A stretch of 64,000 nt of DNA from positions 1 through 64,000 of the forward strand of contig NXFV01001360.1 in assembly GCA_002803225.1 (NCBI GenBank), given 5' to 3'. Of the stretch, positions 34,873-46,269 are shown one piece after another; within the stretch, counting starts at the first letter, position 1; the number at the start of each line of letters is the position of its first letter. The position numbers were made by a program, and so were the translations under genes. The stretch is from Gamarada debralockiae. Its lineage: Eukaryota > Ascomycota > Leotiomycetes > Helotiales > Hyphodiscaceae. The notes beneath the pieces are model-generated. The model saw nothing but the letters and a program-made list of their open reading frames with translations, searched no databases and was not told where the DNA came from.

Positions 34873-35589
34873 TGCTTACTGGGAATCCAGATCCCTTGGT
34901 AGGTGGAAGAACTCACCAACTCCTACAATTGAAGAAGACATTGCCATATCTTTCTGACGACCAATGCTTAGGACAATATTGTACTTCCACCAGGAAACCC
35001 TTTCCGTAATCGGAGTACCCAGTGGTCAATGAGATTTCGAGGATGAGGACAGTCACAGAATCAAGGCCTCACGGGTCGTGTCTTCCTTCTTGATCGTGGC
35101 CGATCAATTAACACAATCATGGCTCATAGACGTGTCGTTCGATACAAGTGAAGTGACTCGGTACTTGGATGGAATTCTGTTATAGCCATAACGGCGTAAG
35201 ATTAGAGGAGAGGTCTGAAACGCGCTGAGAGTGAGCGACCCAGACCGCCCTGCAGGACCGTTCTCCCCAGTTGGGCCTAGCGGTACGGGAAGTAGAATGC
35301 CACTGCGCTAAGCCCTTCACGGCTACCTCCGCTAACAGTGTTTTAAAATAAAATTAGTTATAAAAGCCTTAAGACTTATGTATAAATTAAGCGATTTTGA
35401 AAATAAATCGCAAATAATTTTTGTATTTTATATTCCTAATTAAATTATAAATTCAAAAAAGACGCGCAAAGTAAATTTTAATAATTGAACAAGTCCTTGT
35501 TAAAATAGATTTATAATTAAAAGAAAAGTGCGATTTTGGTGGAAAATGGTGGGGTGAGCCGTGTGCAATGGCCCCAACTCTTACCTCCT
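34873..35589. other. Intergenic with AT-rich (RIP-like) block
   Basis: 35340-35540 is strongly AT-rich (runs such as aaaataaaattagttataaaa) compared with its neighbours. This is the base composition left by RIP in dead repeats. No gene seen. It immediately precedes a solo LTR. Confidence 0.45.
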
Positions 35590-36035
35590 TGTTGGGTTTC
35601 TGAGTGTGACAGCTCTACGCAATGGAGTCTCACGCATTGAAGCCTCTACGCAGAAGGTGCTGTATTGTACGAAAATACTAAGCTAAGGAAAGGAGGAAAA
35701 GGTTTTGCGAAGTCTAATATATCTCTAGGACGCGCTAGTACGCTAGGCTCCCGCGTCAAGCCAGGCGCATGACTCACATGTGGCCTATAAGAAATCGCCC
35801 GTAAGAAATCGCCAGGCACCATCAGGTGACATTCGCCAGAACTGTCACACTAAGTTACATAGTATATGTTAACTTGACTAACTTTCTACTCTACAGCTTC
35901 CACAGCCCCTATATATACCCTATTTGCCTCCCTATTAGAAGCTTCTAGCTTACATTTATAGGGTATGAGTCACTGTATTTATAAGCTTTGCCACCCCTGA
36001 TTGCCACCACTGTATAGTCTTAGGTATACCCAACA
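35590..36035. mobile_element. Solo LTR with 5-bp target-site duplication
   Basis: A 446 bp element starts TGTTGGGT at 35590 and ends ACCCAACA at 36035, so it has the TG...CA ends and short inverted termini of an LTR. The flanks are an exact 5 bp direct repeat, ctcct at 35585-35589 and again at 36036-36040, the duplication size made by Ty1/copia and Ty3/gypsy integrases. Internally there is a TATA-like tatatata at about 35911. No retrotransposon coding region adjoins it, so it is a solo LTR left by recombination between two LTRs. The TGTTGG...CCAACA ends favour a copia-type parent, which is inference. Confidence 0.72.
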
Positions 36036-36040
36036 CTCCT

Positions 36041-37801
36041 ACTAGATCTCGAAAACAATTGTTTCGATTCAATAGCCATGATGCTTTCTTGTATCCCCTT
36101 GTGAAGGCTGACTTCATAGATGTTGTACTTCCGGCAACTGCACTTCGCTCTCTAGCCTGTTGTTCTGACCTTTTCCGCAGTGTATCATTTTGATATGGTC
36201 GCGCATTACCTCAGGTCATGTTGTCTGCGCAGGGTCGTGATGGCGGGATGCCCTTCCAACCGCCAGGTTTCTCGACTACCAGAGTTTTATACACTAGTGG
36301 GTCTAGAAAAAGTAGCTAGTGGAAGGATTACTACTTCTCTGCGGGAGTTCGATCGTTGTAGCAGATAGGAGTCCGTTGAGAAGAATTGTTCCATGGTGTA
36401 TATCTCGACAAAGCGCTGCCAGCGCAACGTATTTCGACGCCGCCTCATACTTCAACGTCTTCCAGACATCCTATGCCGTCTTTAGTAGATGGTGATTCCT
36501 CTTCAAGAGCGAGTCGTCTATGAACGAGATCTATTGTATCTTGAATATCGGGTTCGCTCTTTTAGGTGTTCGCGGCTGTTTGGATCATGCTGCACCATAA
36601 GAGTGAGAGATGTTGAGGAGGTGGACTCAATGGCGTTATAGTACTTCTAAGGAGGGGTAGGCGTTTTTGAACCAGGGCCGTTGGAATTGCTTTTGCAACT
36701 CTTGGAGTGTCTGGATATTGAGAACATAGATGTCGTTGCTGGACTGGGTATCACCGGGGTTGTTTTGGCTGGAAAGTGAAGGCTCTCTGTTGTCGGTGGT
36801 GGAAATTTTGGAATGAAATTGGTTCCGAGTGGTAATCGAGATTCGTGGAAGGATATCTAAGCTTCCCTACTGATGAAGTTCATGAGACACTAGTTGCAGA
36901 ACTTTTCACTATATCCCCATAAAACGTCGGTCCACAAAGAAGCCATTTCAGTCGAAGTTTCATATTCCCTCGAAGGGATGAAACAGCCTATGGCGTTCTT
37001 GGATATTCAAGGAATTCTATAAGAATCCATTATCTTGTACTGCTTTATGCCCTCTGGCAAGCTCGCTATGAAGCCCGCATTGCGGGGAAATGTCTAATAT
37101 TTAACATGAAAAACCAAGAATCCTAATCTCTTCCTTTTTTATTATTTCGTACATAGAGTTCAAGAGCCCTTGATTGTCGTACTGCGATGGAGGAGCATTG
37201 AAACTTGCAAAGAGATAAGGGAAGGTGTAAAATTCAAGTCACGTGGCAAAGTCAAACCAGCTACAATCGTAGATAGCCGATTAACTCGACCCAATTTAGT
37301 GTCTTTCCTTTCAAGACTTCCTTTTAGTTCTTACATCTTCTCTATGTTCTCGGTTAACTCTTTGTCACGTATTGTAATCTTACATCATTCCATATTCACA
37401 TGGATTTTAACCCACCCCCACATCCAAAACAATGCTAGGTCCAAAATTGAAGCGTCATGAGAAAGTGACATGGGTAAACCGAGCGAAGACCATGGAAGGT
37501 GTGTTCGCGTTGCTTTCGCGGCTCGGCCCCCAACAAACACCATTTATCATGGCAAGGCTTATCGTCCCAGGGTAAAATTTACAGTCCCCGTCAGTCGTGT
37601 GAGTGCCTCAGTAGCGGATTGGCCGCAAAGGTGTGGCAATGCATGTGCCTATTAATCAGGCAGCGACGAGGCTGACTGCTCCAAGCGAATATCTTCAGCT
37701 GAGGCCCAAGTTTCTCGACATTATCACCCCAAACCTTGGCTGGCTTCCGACGCGACATCGTCGGCGACTCCTTCTCATCGGAACATGAAGCATTGGCGGT
37801 G
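36041..37801. other. Long non-coding stretch upstream of second NLR
   Basis: 1.7 kb with no intact gene. On the minus strand around 36600-36450 a short protein-like piece (SEPDIQDTIDLVHRR, LALEEESPSTKDGIGCLEDV) is bounded by stops, suggesting a relic of unknown family. The 300 bp before 37802 is the likely promoter of the NACHT gene. Confidence 0.35.
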
Positions 37802-40800
37802 ATGGACCCCATCACGGCGATTGGATTTGTGTCCAACATCCTGACCTTCATCGAATTATCCACAAGTCTCGTGCGAGGGGCCTACGAAGTTTACAGCTCG
37901 ACCACTGGCACCACTTCCGAGAATGCACATATCGGCAATGTCGTTGCCGACCTCCAGGAGGTCACCGACGGGTTGGAGACCGACTACAAGGGGGGCAACA
38001 AGCACGAGAAGGCGCTGATCAAACTGGCAAAGCAATGTCATGCCGTCTCGGGCGATCTCACGAAGATCCTGGACAGGTTGAAGACGAAAGACGACTCCAA
38101 ATGGCAGAGCGTGAAGGTCAAATGGATGAGCCTGCGGAAGGAGAAGGAAGTGGCCTCGATTGAGAAACGGTTAGGCGAATATCGCATGGAGGCACTCCTT
38201 CGCCTCTCTTTGATGATGCAGTAGGTCGTCTAAGCTACAGCTTTGGCAAGATGGCGCTAATAATACGTTCCAGGGGCCAGCAGTCGACAATCAGAGAATA
38301 CCTTAACAACATCCAGCAAGAAGGCGTCAAGCTTTCAAGCCAGAGTGCCGAGCAGATCTCAGAGCTACGCAAGGAGCTTGCCAGCACTGTTCGACAGCTG
38401 CAGGCAGCGCCTGCGAAGATCGCCGATGATGCAGAAGCACCCCAATTACTCGCGGAACTCCGCAGTATCATTGCGAGAATCGAGATCAAAGCGAAAGCGC
38501 TCCCGAGGGAGAACGCTGTGCTTCAGCGTCTCTACTTTGACACCATGTATTCGCGCGAGGATAATATTGGGATGGCGGAAAGCGGTACATTCAGTTGGAT
38601 GATTGGAGAGGGAAAAACAACCTCGCCTACGTCTTCGATATCAGAAAGCGTGGCGACAGACCCTCGACCAAGTATCGAAGATGGAGACAACGTGGACGGC
38701 GATTTGGGGCCAGAGCCCAAGGAATCCTTGGCCCCTCATGAAGATGAAGGAAGTCCAGGCCAAGGGTCTGAAATCATTCCAAAAGGTCAAATGAACGAGG
38801 CGGCAATTTGGGAACCCCACCGTCTCGATCATTCCTTAGAATCGGATATGCGACAACACGTCGCAAATTCTTTCGCGTCATTTATGGAGCACGATAATGG
38901 CATTTTCTTTATTTGTGGAAAAGCTGGGTCTGGGAAGTCTACCTTAATGAAGTTCTTGGGGAATCATCATCGCGTAAGAGAGCTCGCCGACTCATGGTCT
39001 GGAGAAAAGACGATGATCTTTGCACCTTTCTACTTCTGGAACTCTGGCAACCGATTGCAGATGTCCTTGGAGGGCTTCTACAGGTCCCTTCTGTTTAAGA
39101 TAATCAAGCAGTGTCCTGAGATGGCTGCAAAGCTGTTCCCGCAGGAGTGGGAAGCTTACAATTCTCGTGTTACCTTCCAGGGGCCGTTTCGCATGGCTGA
39201 GCTCAGGTCAGCCATGGAAACCTTGACGAATACAACCGACTTTCCCACCCACCGGTTTTGCTTCTTCTTCGACGGCTTGGACGAGTATGAGGGTGATAGT
39301 CTCGAGCATTTCGAGCTGGCTCGCAAGTTCAAGTCATGGGCCAGCTCCAGCGATGTCAAGATTATATGCTCTGCTCGACCTCATGCGGAATTCCTGAAAA
39401 CTTTCAAGGACGTGCGCGGACTTGCCCACTTACATCAACTCACCAGGCCAGATATTCACCAATTCCTTTTTTCCCAGCTCCAGAAAGAACTTAAAGAATC
39501 TGGGTCGGAAGAAATGTTGAATGAGTATACAGACTTGCTTGCTGACATGGTAAACATGGCCGACGGCGTATTCCTCTGGGCTTATCTCGTAATGAGATCA
39601 ATTCTGAGCGGCATTGCCCACGAAGACACTATTCAATCACTCAGGAAGCGAATACAGAGTACGCCGAAAGAGTTAAATGATCTTTTCACAAAAATACTGA
39701 ACAGCGTTGACCCCACGCTGCAAAGCAGGTCAAGAACCCTGCTACTGATTGCTGCCAACAATCCCTTCTCCTCGAATCTGCCCGCCATTGCATATTCATG
39801 GCTTGAAGATCTCCAGGACGGCGAGTTTCCATTCTCGTTACCAGTGCAGCCGCTCTCAGACGAAGAGGTGGAGAAACGGCTTCAAATCGTTAGAGGTCAA
39901 CTATCAGCACTTACTAAAGGATTGCTGGAGATGCAACCAACAAAGGCCACCGAACTCTACTCTATATATACTGTCGGATTCTTACATCGAACTGTCAAGG
40001 ACTTCCTGAAGAATGAACATGATTGGAGGAAAACTTCTTTGGGAGAAGATTTGCTGGAAACTGACCAGCCTGAAGTGTATTTCAGGCTCTGGGTGGCCAT
40101 TCTCAGATTTTCCCCCTCACTGGAACTGGACTATGACCCTTTCTTTTGGATATGTCGCCATCCAGACTATATCATTGCATCACATATTCTGGATGCGTTC
40201 GGCGAAATCGTGAACGTAGTCAATGCCGCATCCAAGGAAGGCAAGGTGCTCCAGGGATTGGGCGGGTCGGTTAGGAGAGTAACAAGTCGAGAAGGGGTGA
40301 GTGATGTATTTGTCAACGAAATGAGAGAGATGTCACATATCAGGTGTGCCCTTTATTATAATCAGTGTAGCTACATCATCGAGAAGCTAAAGTCAAAGGC
40401 TTTTCTCTACCAAAACAGAGCGGAGCTGCCTCGATATCTTCTGATAAAGGCCAATAACCTCTGGCCAGACGTTCAGTTCTGCAAGGCAATGTTTGACCTG
40501 GGCACCCATCCAGGTGATGGGATCTACCTACTCGGAAATCCAACTCCTACTCCCATATGGTTGGTATTCCTCCGAACCTTCGCCAACAACATCTCCTGGA
40601 GAGCTCGAAGGTCTACCACGGAAAAGGCAGATTTTACCGCTAATATCTGGCTAGTTCTGGAAGAATTTCTCCTGCGCGGGGCTGATGCTGATTTCATCTT
40701 TGTTGGGTACGACTTGGACCCCAAGATCGATACCTCAGAAATCGAGGATGAGTCTATCCGCATTCAGATCGAGGACCTCCCCGCTTACTCCATCGAGCTG

Positions 40801-41064
40801 GAACAGCTGATGGAACTTTTAAGTCCGCCGAATGCCAAATCTCTGGGAGAGCTGCTAGGGAAGCGGCCTACCCAACGTCTGTGGGCCAAAACAAGCGGCT
40901 TTATCAGCAAGTTTGCGCCGTGGGGGATCTCTACTCATTCGTCCATCAGGGATGAGTATCGACCTGCCGATATGGAGTGGCTAAGGAGTGTGGAGTGGAA
41001 GATAAGGAGTGTCATCACGAAGGGTCATGAGCTTGCTGGAGATTTTAGTTATGATCTGTTCTAG
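37802..41064 (+). CDS. NACHT NTPase, NLR-like, with fungal NACHT_N-type N-terminus
   Basis: Two exons, 37802-38220 and 38274-41064, join in frame (3210 nt, 1069 residues) over a 53 bp intron. I chose the ATG at 37802 because MDPITAIGFVSNILTFIEL is the classic beginning of fungal STAND proteins; the 22-codon upstream extension is not conserved-looking. Residues 1-135 form the helical NACHT_N/SesA-like domain, 136-350 a coiled, low-complexity linker with an FSWMIGE element, then NACHT with Walker A GKAGSGKST (355-363) and Walker B CFFFDGLDEYEGD (469-481), SARPH, and a long helical C-terminal region with LWAYLVMRS and FLHRTVKDFL. No WD40, ankyrin or TPR array follows within the frame, so the ligand-sensing repeats usual for NLRs are absent. 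Intact, transcribed away from the HNWD gene. Confidence 0.88.
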
Positions 41065-41384
41065 TCGGGTGGTTGGCCGAGGAGCTTCAAGTCGCAATTA
41101 TCCTGATGGATTGCCCGGTGAATCGAAGCAGGTCGGCCGCAGTCCTAGCTCGAATATAGAAAACCCCCCCAATAGCTGTTGCTAGGATGTATGATTCTCA
41201 ACTATGATCCCTTTAGAGATTATGCAAGATCGTTATTGCTTTCTTGGTATTTTAGGACCCATCCTAGGATTCGCCACATAAGCTCAGCACTGGTATCTTA
41301 ATCAGAATATCTGAGGGACTACTAACCGTAACATTCAGCCAAAGTTAGCAATTCGCAATCGGGCTCGACTTATAACCGTTTTAT

Positions 41385-41640
41385 AGACTTCGGAGATACA
41401 GAAACTCCACTTCATTTATGCCTCTTTAAAGGATCATCTACGTTCTAAGAAAGCTCGGGAAGGAAAGACCCTTTTTATCTCCATGAAAATTTGATCTTCT
41501 CATAGTACAACCGCGATCATCTAGAAGTAGTTAGACTACTACTTCGGGCTAAAGCTCAGTCAATGATGCTGGAGAGAGTTAATTGCTCTAGCCGATCGAG
41601 CGGGGAAATGTAGAGATTCAAGACCTGTTAAAAGGCTATA
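41385..41640 (+). pseudogene. Ankyrin-repeat remnant
   Basis: Beginning 320 bp after the NACHT stop codon and on the same strand, the sequence reads FGDTETPLHLCLFKG, then in another register YNRDHLEVVRLLLRAKAQ, then VNDAG and PIERGNVEIQDLLKGYKA after a one-base shift. These are canonical ankyrin-repeat signatures (TPLH, the H-L-E-V-V-x-L-L-L helix, GNVEI-x-x-LL). Several TAA/TAG stops and at least one frameshift interrupt them. Two or more repeats are recognisable. This is dead sequence, perhaps the lost C-terminal array of the NLR upstream. Confidence 0.65.
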
Positions 41641-42317
41641 AGGCTAGAATTACTAAATAGTATATTCGTATCTTAAAGATTTTCCACGTCAGACTAGTCG
41701 AACCTCTGGTCATCACAAGAAAATAAGCTGAAGAATTTGTACGGTGTGCTTATTTTTCTCGGCTCTCCGTGGGCGGGCACATTACTCAAAATGCCTACTC
41801 TTACAACTACTAAAGCTATCACTACCGTCCTCGCGAATGCTAGCACTTTCCCAGTTTCCCCCGTGATGAGGTAAACACGTTTATCGTGAGCACAGCCAGC
41901 TCTCTCGACACATCTAGCTCCATTTATAGCCTGTCATAACGAGGCACTTATATATTCGAGCGCGAGTTGTAATAGAGAAGTTAAATAAGTACTCAGCAAA
42001 TTGAGGTTATACACGTAATATTAAATTAGTAAAATTCGGTAAGTTATAAGGCTAAAAACTAGTTACGTGCAACTAGACGAAAGGGTCCGCGTAAGTTTAA
42101 TAGGGGAGCGAGAACGGATACCTCTACTAAGAGTTTAATCGGTTATAAAAGGGTAGTTATATTTTTAATAATAAGTTAAAACAAAATTTATATATAGGCA
42201 ATATAAAAACTATAGTCGGGGCGCACAGGGCGCTTAAAATTGGACGCGTATTATAGTGGGCGGGCTGACTCAGGGCGTGCTCAGGCTCTGCTCAGGTTTG
42301 CTCACCTTCCTCTCAGG
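41641..42317. mobile_element. AT-rich degenerate repeat, probable RIP-damaged transposon
   Basis: 41940-42240 is dominated by A/T with cg-containing islands and no open frames, then switches abruptly at about 42245 to a GC-rich strip with repeated gctcagg units (42260-42320) and a gcggccgc site. The sedolisin pseudogene breaks off exactly at this edge, which suggests that an insertion truncated it. The element class is unknown. Confidence 0.4.
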
Positions 42318-44250
42318 TTAAAGCGGCCGCTGCTCACGTCTAGAGACTAAAACAAAACCGGTGACGATGAGATTTAGAGTCTGACTTTCGTGGTAATTAG
42401 GAACATCATATACATTACTGAATCCTCCAGCTGAGGAGTAGGTACAGCTCCAGGGTTCGTGGATGAGATCGTTGGATGAGGACTCGGGTTCGAAAACTGT
42501 GTGGCCGGATAGACTTTTGTCGCACCTACCGGCTGTGACGTATGGGCAGCTAGATTTGTGGTCAGCATCTTTGATGAGAGCCAGGGTTGTGACTGCAAGT
42601 CGAAGCTTAAAGATGTTTCGGATTCTCAATTTGTACTCACTTGACAGGAAACTGAGGGTCAAAGGTCGTCTCATTGGGTCCTAAGCAACAGCTTGCTCTC
42701 GCATCACCTGGGCAGCCACCAGCCCCAAAGTCGCATGACGAGTACAATAGTGTGTTCTTGGAGGCTAAGCTCCATGTACCTGCGAGGTTACTGTTACAGT
42801 GTTAGCATGTGCGATTGGGTGAGAACTCGAGAGACGGGTAAGCCTGCTTATTGCACTGTCTTTTTCATGTAATACTCTGGTAAGTCAATTTCTGCTTCGC
42901 CATAGGAGGTTGAGATGACGTTGGCGGGCTTGTAAACTCCACATATCGACTTGCCCTTATATCCGTCCGCAGCGGGGTCAAGATAAATTGGATCGAGAAA
43001 TGGATCGCCACCAGCCTCTCCGTATGCCGAGTACGTGCAATACGACTGTCCAAGTTAGCTCATCATCCATACTCAATTCGATTTGGAGACACAAACCCTG
43101 TCAATAGATCCAAAAAATGTATTGAATGCGGCCTCAGTTGGATTTTCGGTTGCATAATTAATATCATCCGTTTGATGCAGCACCAATTTTTGTGGATACA
43201 GAAAGGATAAGACAGTTCGAAGTCCAAAGTCGATTCCCCGCTGCCCTCTGAGACAGGAACAGAAGCCTCTGCGCCATCGACGAAATTCGGAGTGGGATGA
43301 TTCCTTGCGGGATGTACAGAGTGTACTTCTGGAAGAAAAGATTGAAGTCTTCTTGATCATAGTAATCACCTTCCTCCCAGATTCCCATTGCGTTGTTTGG
43401 GTTCGCTTTGGTGGTGGGAGGGATGTCGTAGAGTGCTTTGATGCATTCTGGCGTGATGAGAAGGTCGCAGGTCTCCAAGGACGAGATATTTGGAAGTTTG
43501 GCATGAGCTTTGGTGCCCAGATAGGACCTTTTCGTGACCGCGACCGCCTCCTTTGCCAAGCTGTGCGCTACGCTTGGCAAAGCCCTTCATCAATTTCGAG
43601 ATGGGTTTGATTCCGGGACTGATATAGTCAACCTGCTCCTTGATATGGCTTGGGATGTGATATCTGAAACTTGGTTAGTAAAATATTCCTAGCTCGAGGA
43701 AGATTTCCATATTCAGAGCAGCGAGGACATATGGAGAGGCTTGACTTACTCGTCATATGCCACTGCAACTCTCTCTGGAGACGAATGATCAAAGTTATAG
43801 TACTCAGCATGCAGCAGATTCTCCATCTCCTCGGTTGCAGCATCAAATGCAAGCCAGCCCTTGTTGTCAGAGTGCACAACCATCTCAGTAGAAATCCAGA
43901 TGCGATCAGCCAATTCCGCACATCAGCGACTGCTTTTTCAGAAGGTGCGAACATGTCATGCACTCGTCGGTCGTCCAAAGCTTGCCATAGTTCGCAGGAT
44001 TGAGGTGAGAACTATCCAGACGTTATTGATGAGGTCATAAGGGATTGTGAGCGTCGTTTGAGGATGAAAGTCCCAGCGGAGAACTTACACATCCATGAGG
44101 AAATCATGGCCCTTCTCAAGATTGTCCTGTGTCAGACCAATGCGAACTGGGAGAATCGCGTTCTGGGGAATACGGTCGTGTTTAACTCATTGTGTGGGAG
44201 AGACATGCCGCTTTTCATGAACGACGAGAAATTGAGAGCTTCATTGCGAA
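42318..44250 (-). pseudogene. Sedolisin (peptidase S53, tripeptidyl-peptidase) pseudogene, 3'-truncated
   Basis: Minus-strand pieces follow the order of secreted tripeptidyl-peptidase A-type enzymes. The pro-domain gives AILPVRIGLTQDNLEKGHDF, LNPANYGKLWTTDE, VHDMFAPSEKAVADVRNWL, then a piece with GWLAFDAATEEMENLLHAEYY. The start of the catalytic domain gives LITPECIKALYDIPPTTKA, GIWEEGDYYDQEDFNLFF, YQTDDINYAT-type text, GGDPFLDPIYLDP and CGVYKPANVIS. The last recognisable part is HTVFEPESSSNDLI with YSSAGGFSNVYDVPNYH. The region that would carry the SGTSAS nucleophile motif is absent beyond 42318. Breaks include TGA in place of Trp (PTQ-VKHD) and missing single bases after TTDE and after IASGF. 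These enzymes cut tripeptides from N-termini at acidic pH outside the cell; this copy cannot. Confidence 0.78.
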
Positions 44251-44978
44251 CTAAGGTCCGAACGCTTGTATCCTCGAACCAATTCAAGATACAAACCACG
44301 CCTGAAAAGATTGAGGGGAGCTTTATGCTTAAAGCTCGGTCATTGCAGCTCATCCTTCTCTCCTCGCGACAGCATGTACTGGCTTGTGGAGCTTCCATCT
44401 TTGCGGAGGTGGTCCCAATTGGCCTGGATGTTTCCACGCTTGCATTGTCTTGCAGGTGGTCAACAAAGCTGCCAAGGATAGCCGCATGCACTGCAACCCA
44501 CCGGTAAAGAAAACATTGGGTACGGAAAACTGCCTGAGCTTTAAGAAGGCTGTCATGCATTGTGATAATGCTTAATTTAGGCGGCATCCAATGACATCTG
44601 TTGAATCGTTCAGATAAGCGTTTAGAAAATGCGCTCGTCGTTTAGACCCCCGTTTTGTGCGCATAAAAGGAAGGGATGCGATAGGATATATGAGAGATCA
44701 GCATGACAGACGATTTCAACCACTTGATAGGAGGTCAGGTTATCATTACCGAGTGTGGTTGAGATGATGGCAGCGCTTGGGCCAGAATCTTAGCTGACTA
44801 AGCAGGCCGAACTTGGAAAGCTTCTCGAAACACGTGCTTGAAAATCAAACGAAACACATGAAAGCCTCTAAACTTCAACTTCGACGTCTCTGTCTCTCTT
44901 CCACTATGGAGAGCAATTGATAAGCTCGGCAGCCTCGTCAGCGTCAACAATGGTGTTTGGAGCCGCAGAACCGCCTCC
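44251..44978. other. Intergenic upstream of the deacetylase
   Basis: Holds the possible 5' edge of the sedolisin relic and the promoter of the deacetylase gene. No other gene or repeat recognised; the minus-strand frame at 44587-44132 partly covers the relic in the wrong frame. Confidence 0.35.
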
Positions 44979-45899
44979 ATGCGTCCCATCATAGGGTCCC
45001 TCCTCCGCCGAGCACGTCGAACGAGACTCACGACACCATTCTCGCTCCTCCAACGTCTCTTCACCTCATTGCCCCCTCCAGCTCGCCATATCAAGATCGA
45101 TGACGAGGAGCGACAATCTTCTGACGCCTCCTTCGACCGCCCTCGGTCGCCGCTGATTCTCGTCCTCAAAATGGTTTTGTTGACCCTCCTAATTCTCCTC
45201 GCCCTGGTGATATTCCTCGCCTATATAATCTACAAACCGCCTCATCTGCTCATTTCTTTCTTCCAATGGATGAACCCCAATGTTCTTTGGCAAGTCCCAC
45301 TACCGCCTTCGTCACGTGTGGTGGCGCTCACAATCGACGATGCGCCATCTGACCAGACGGCCAAGATGCTGGATCTCCTGAAAGTCTACGGCGCAAAAGC
45401 CACTTTTTTTGCCATTGGCTCTCAAATTGCGGCACATCCAGACTTGTTGCAAAGGATGCACGACGAGGGCCACGAGATCGGGAATCACGCTTGGAAAGAC
45501 GAACCTACCATCAGCCTCCCTCTGTCAGAATTGGAACGTCAAATTCTCGAAGTTCAATCCCTTTTGCCACCAAACTCGAGCTCAGCAAAGTATTTCAGAC
45601 CTGGCTCAGGCTTCTTCAATAAGAAGATGGTGGACAGGGCCATGGGACTGGGTTATAGAGTGGTGTTGGGTGGTATCTATCCGCATGATCCGCAGATCCA
45701 CAACCCGAAGACGAATGCGAGGCATGTCCTGAGTATGTTGAGACCGGGTGGGATTATTATTATGCATGATCGGAGGAGTTATTCTGCGGAACAGTTGGAG
45801 TTGATTTTGAGGGGTATGGCTGCGAAGGAGTGGAAGGCTGAGAGTTTAGGTGGGTTGTTGAGGATCGCGGATGAGGTGGAGGGGAAGAAGGGCGGATGA
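44979..45899 (+). CDS. Polysaccharide deacetylase (NodB/CE4 family), single-pass membrane protein
   Basis: A single-exon gene of 306 residues. A basic cytosolic N-terminus (RRARRTR) is followed by one hydrophobic segment at about 60-84 (LVLKMVLLTLLILLALVIFL), so it is a type II membrane protein facing the ER lumen or cell wall. The NodB domain shows motif 1 TIDDAPS (118-124, catalytic base and metal Asp), motif 2 HEIGNH (165-170, metal His), motif 3 RPGSGFF, and motif 5 IIIMHD. Family members remove N-acetyl groups from chitin or other N-acetylated sugars; the true substrate is not known. All metal ligands are present. The first Asp and the context ALTIDDAPS are slightly unlike the usual TFDDGP. 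A fragment like its last residues recurs at 47190-47215. Confidence 0.88.
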   Translation: MRPIIGSLLRRARRTRLTTPFSLLQRLFTSLPPPARHIKIDDEERQSSDASFDRPRSPLILVLKMVLLTLLILLALVIFLAYIIYKPPHLLISFFQWMNPNVLWQVPLPPSSRVVALTIDDAPSDQTAKMLDLLKVYGAKATFFAIGSQIAAHPDLLQRMHDEGHEIGNHAWKDEPTISLPLSELERQILEVQSLLPPNSSSAKYFRPGSGFFNKKMVDRAMGLGYRVVLGGIYPHDPQIHNPKTNARHVLSMLRPGGIIIMHDRRSYSAEQLELILRGMAAKEWKAESLGGLLRIADEVEGKKGG

Positions 45900-46269
45900 C
45901 GAGATGATACATGCTAAAGCTGTGCAACCTAGAATAAATTGAGATTGTTTTAATGAGTCTCTATTTCTTGGTTATTGGTGTTCCACTTTTGAAGCATTTG
46001 CACATAAAGCCCATTTTGTCCTGTCCATTCAATATCCAATTATTCAGCCCTGTCCAACGCTCATACGGCCCGGCCGCATGCCATCTCTAGCTTCAGCAAT
46101 AAAGACTGAGACTGCTCAATTGCTAACATACTGGGAGTAATGAAAATTCGCTGCAGGGGAGCAGAGACTTTTTTGAAGTCGCGATCGTTGGCTTTGTCGT
46201 GCACTATTAGCAATCCATCCAGTTTGAACACTTTCTTGCGGCCCCAGAGGCCACAGGACGCTTTCCCAG
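45900..46269. other. Intergenic 3' flank of the deacetylase
   Basis: No gene recognised in this stretch before the duplicated unit starts. Confidence 0.35.

Noticed and set aside
31970..37801. Search for a small effector partner with a prion-like motif next to the NLR genes
   Set aside because: Some fungal NLRs pair with HeLo or amyloid-motif effectors, but I saw no such open frame here; the HNWD protein carries its own HET effector domain.
32000..42300. Giant transposon (Starship-type) captain gene carrying the NLR cluster
   Set aside because: No DUF3435/tyrosine recombinase frame recognised in the window, so this idea has no sequence support here.
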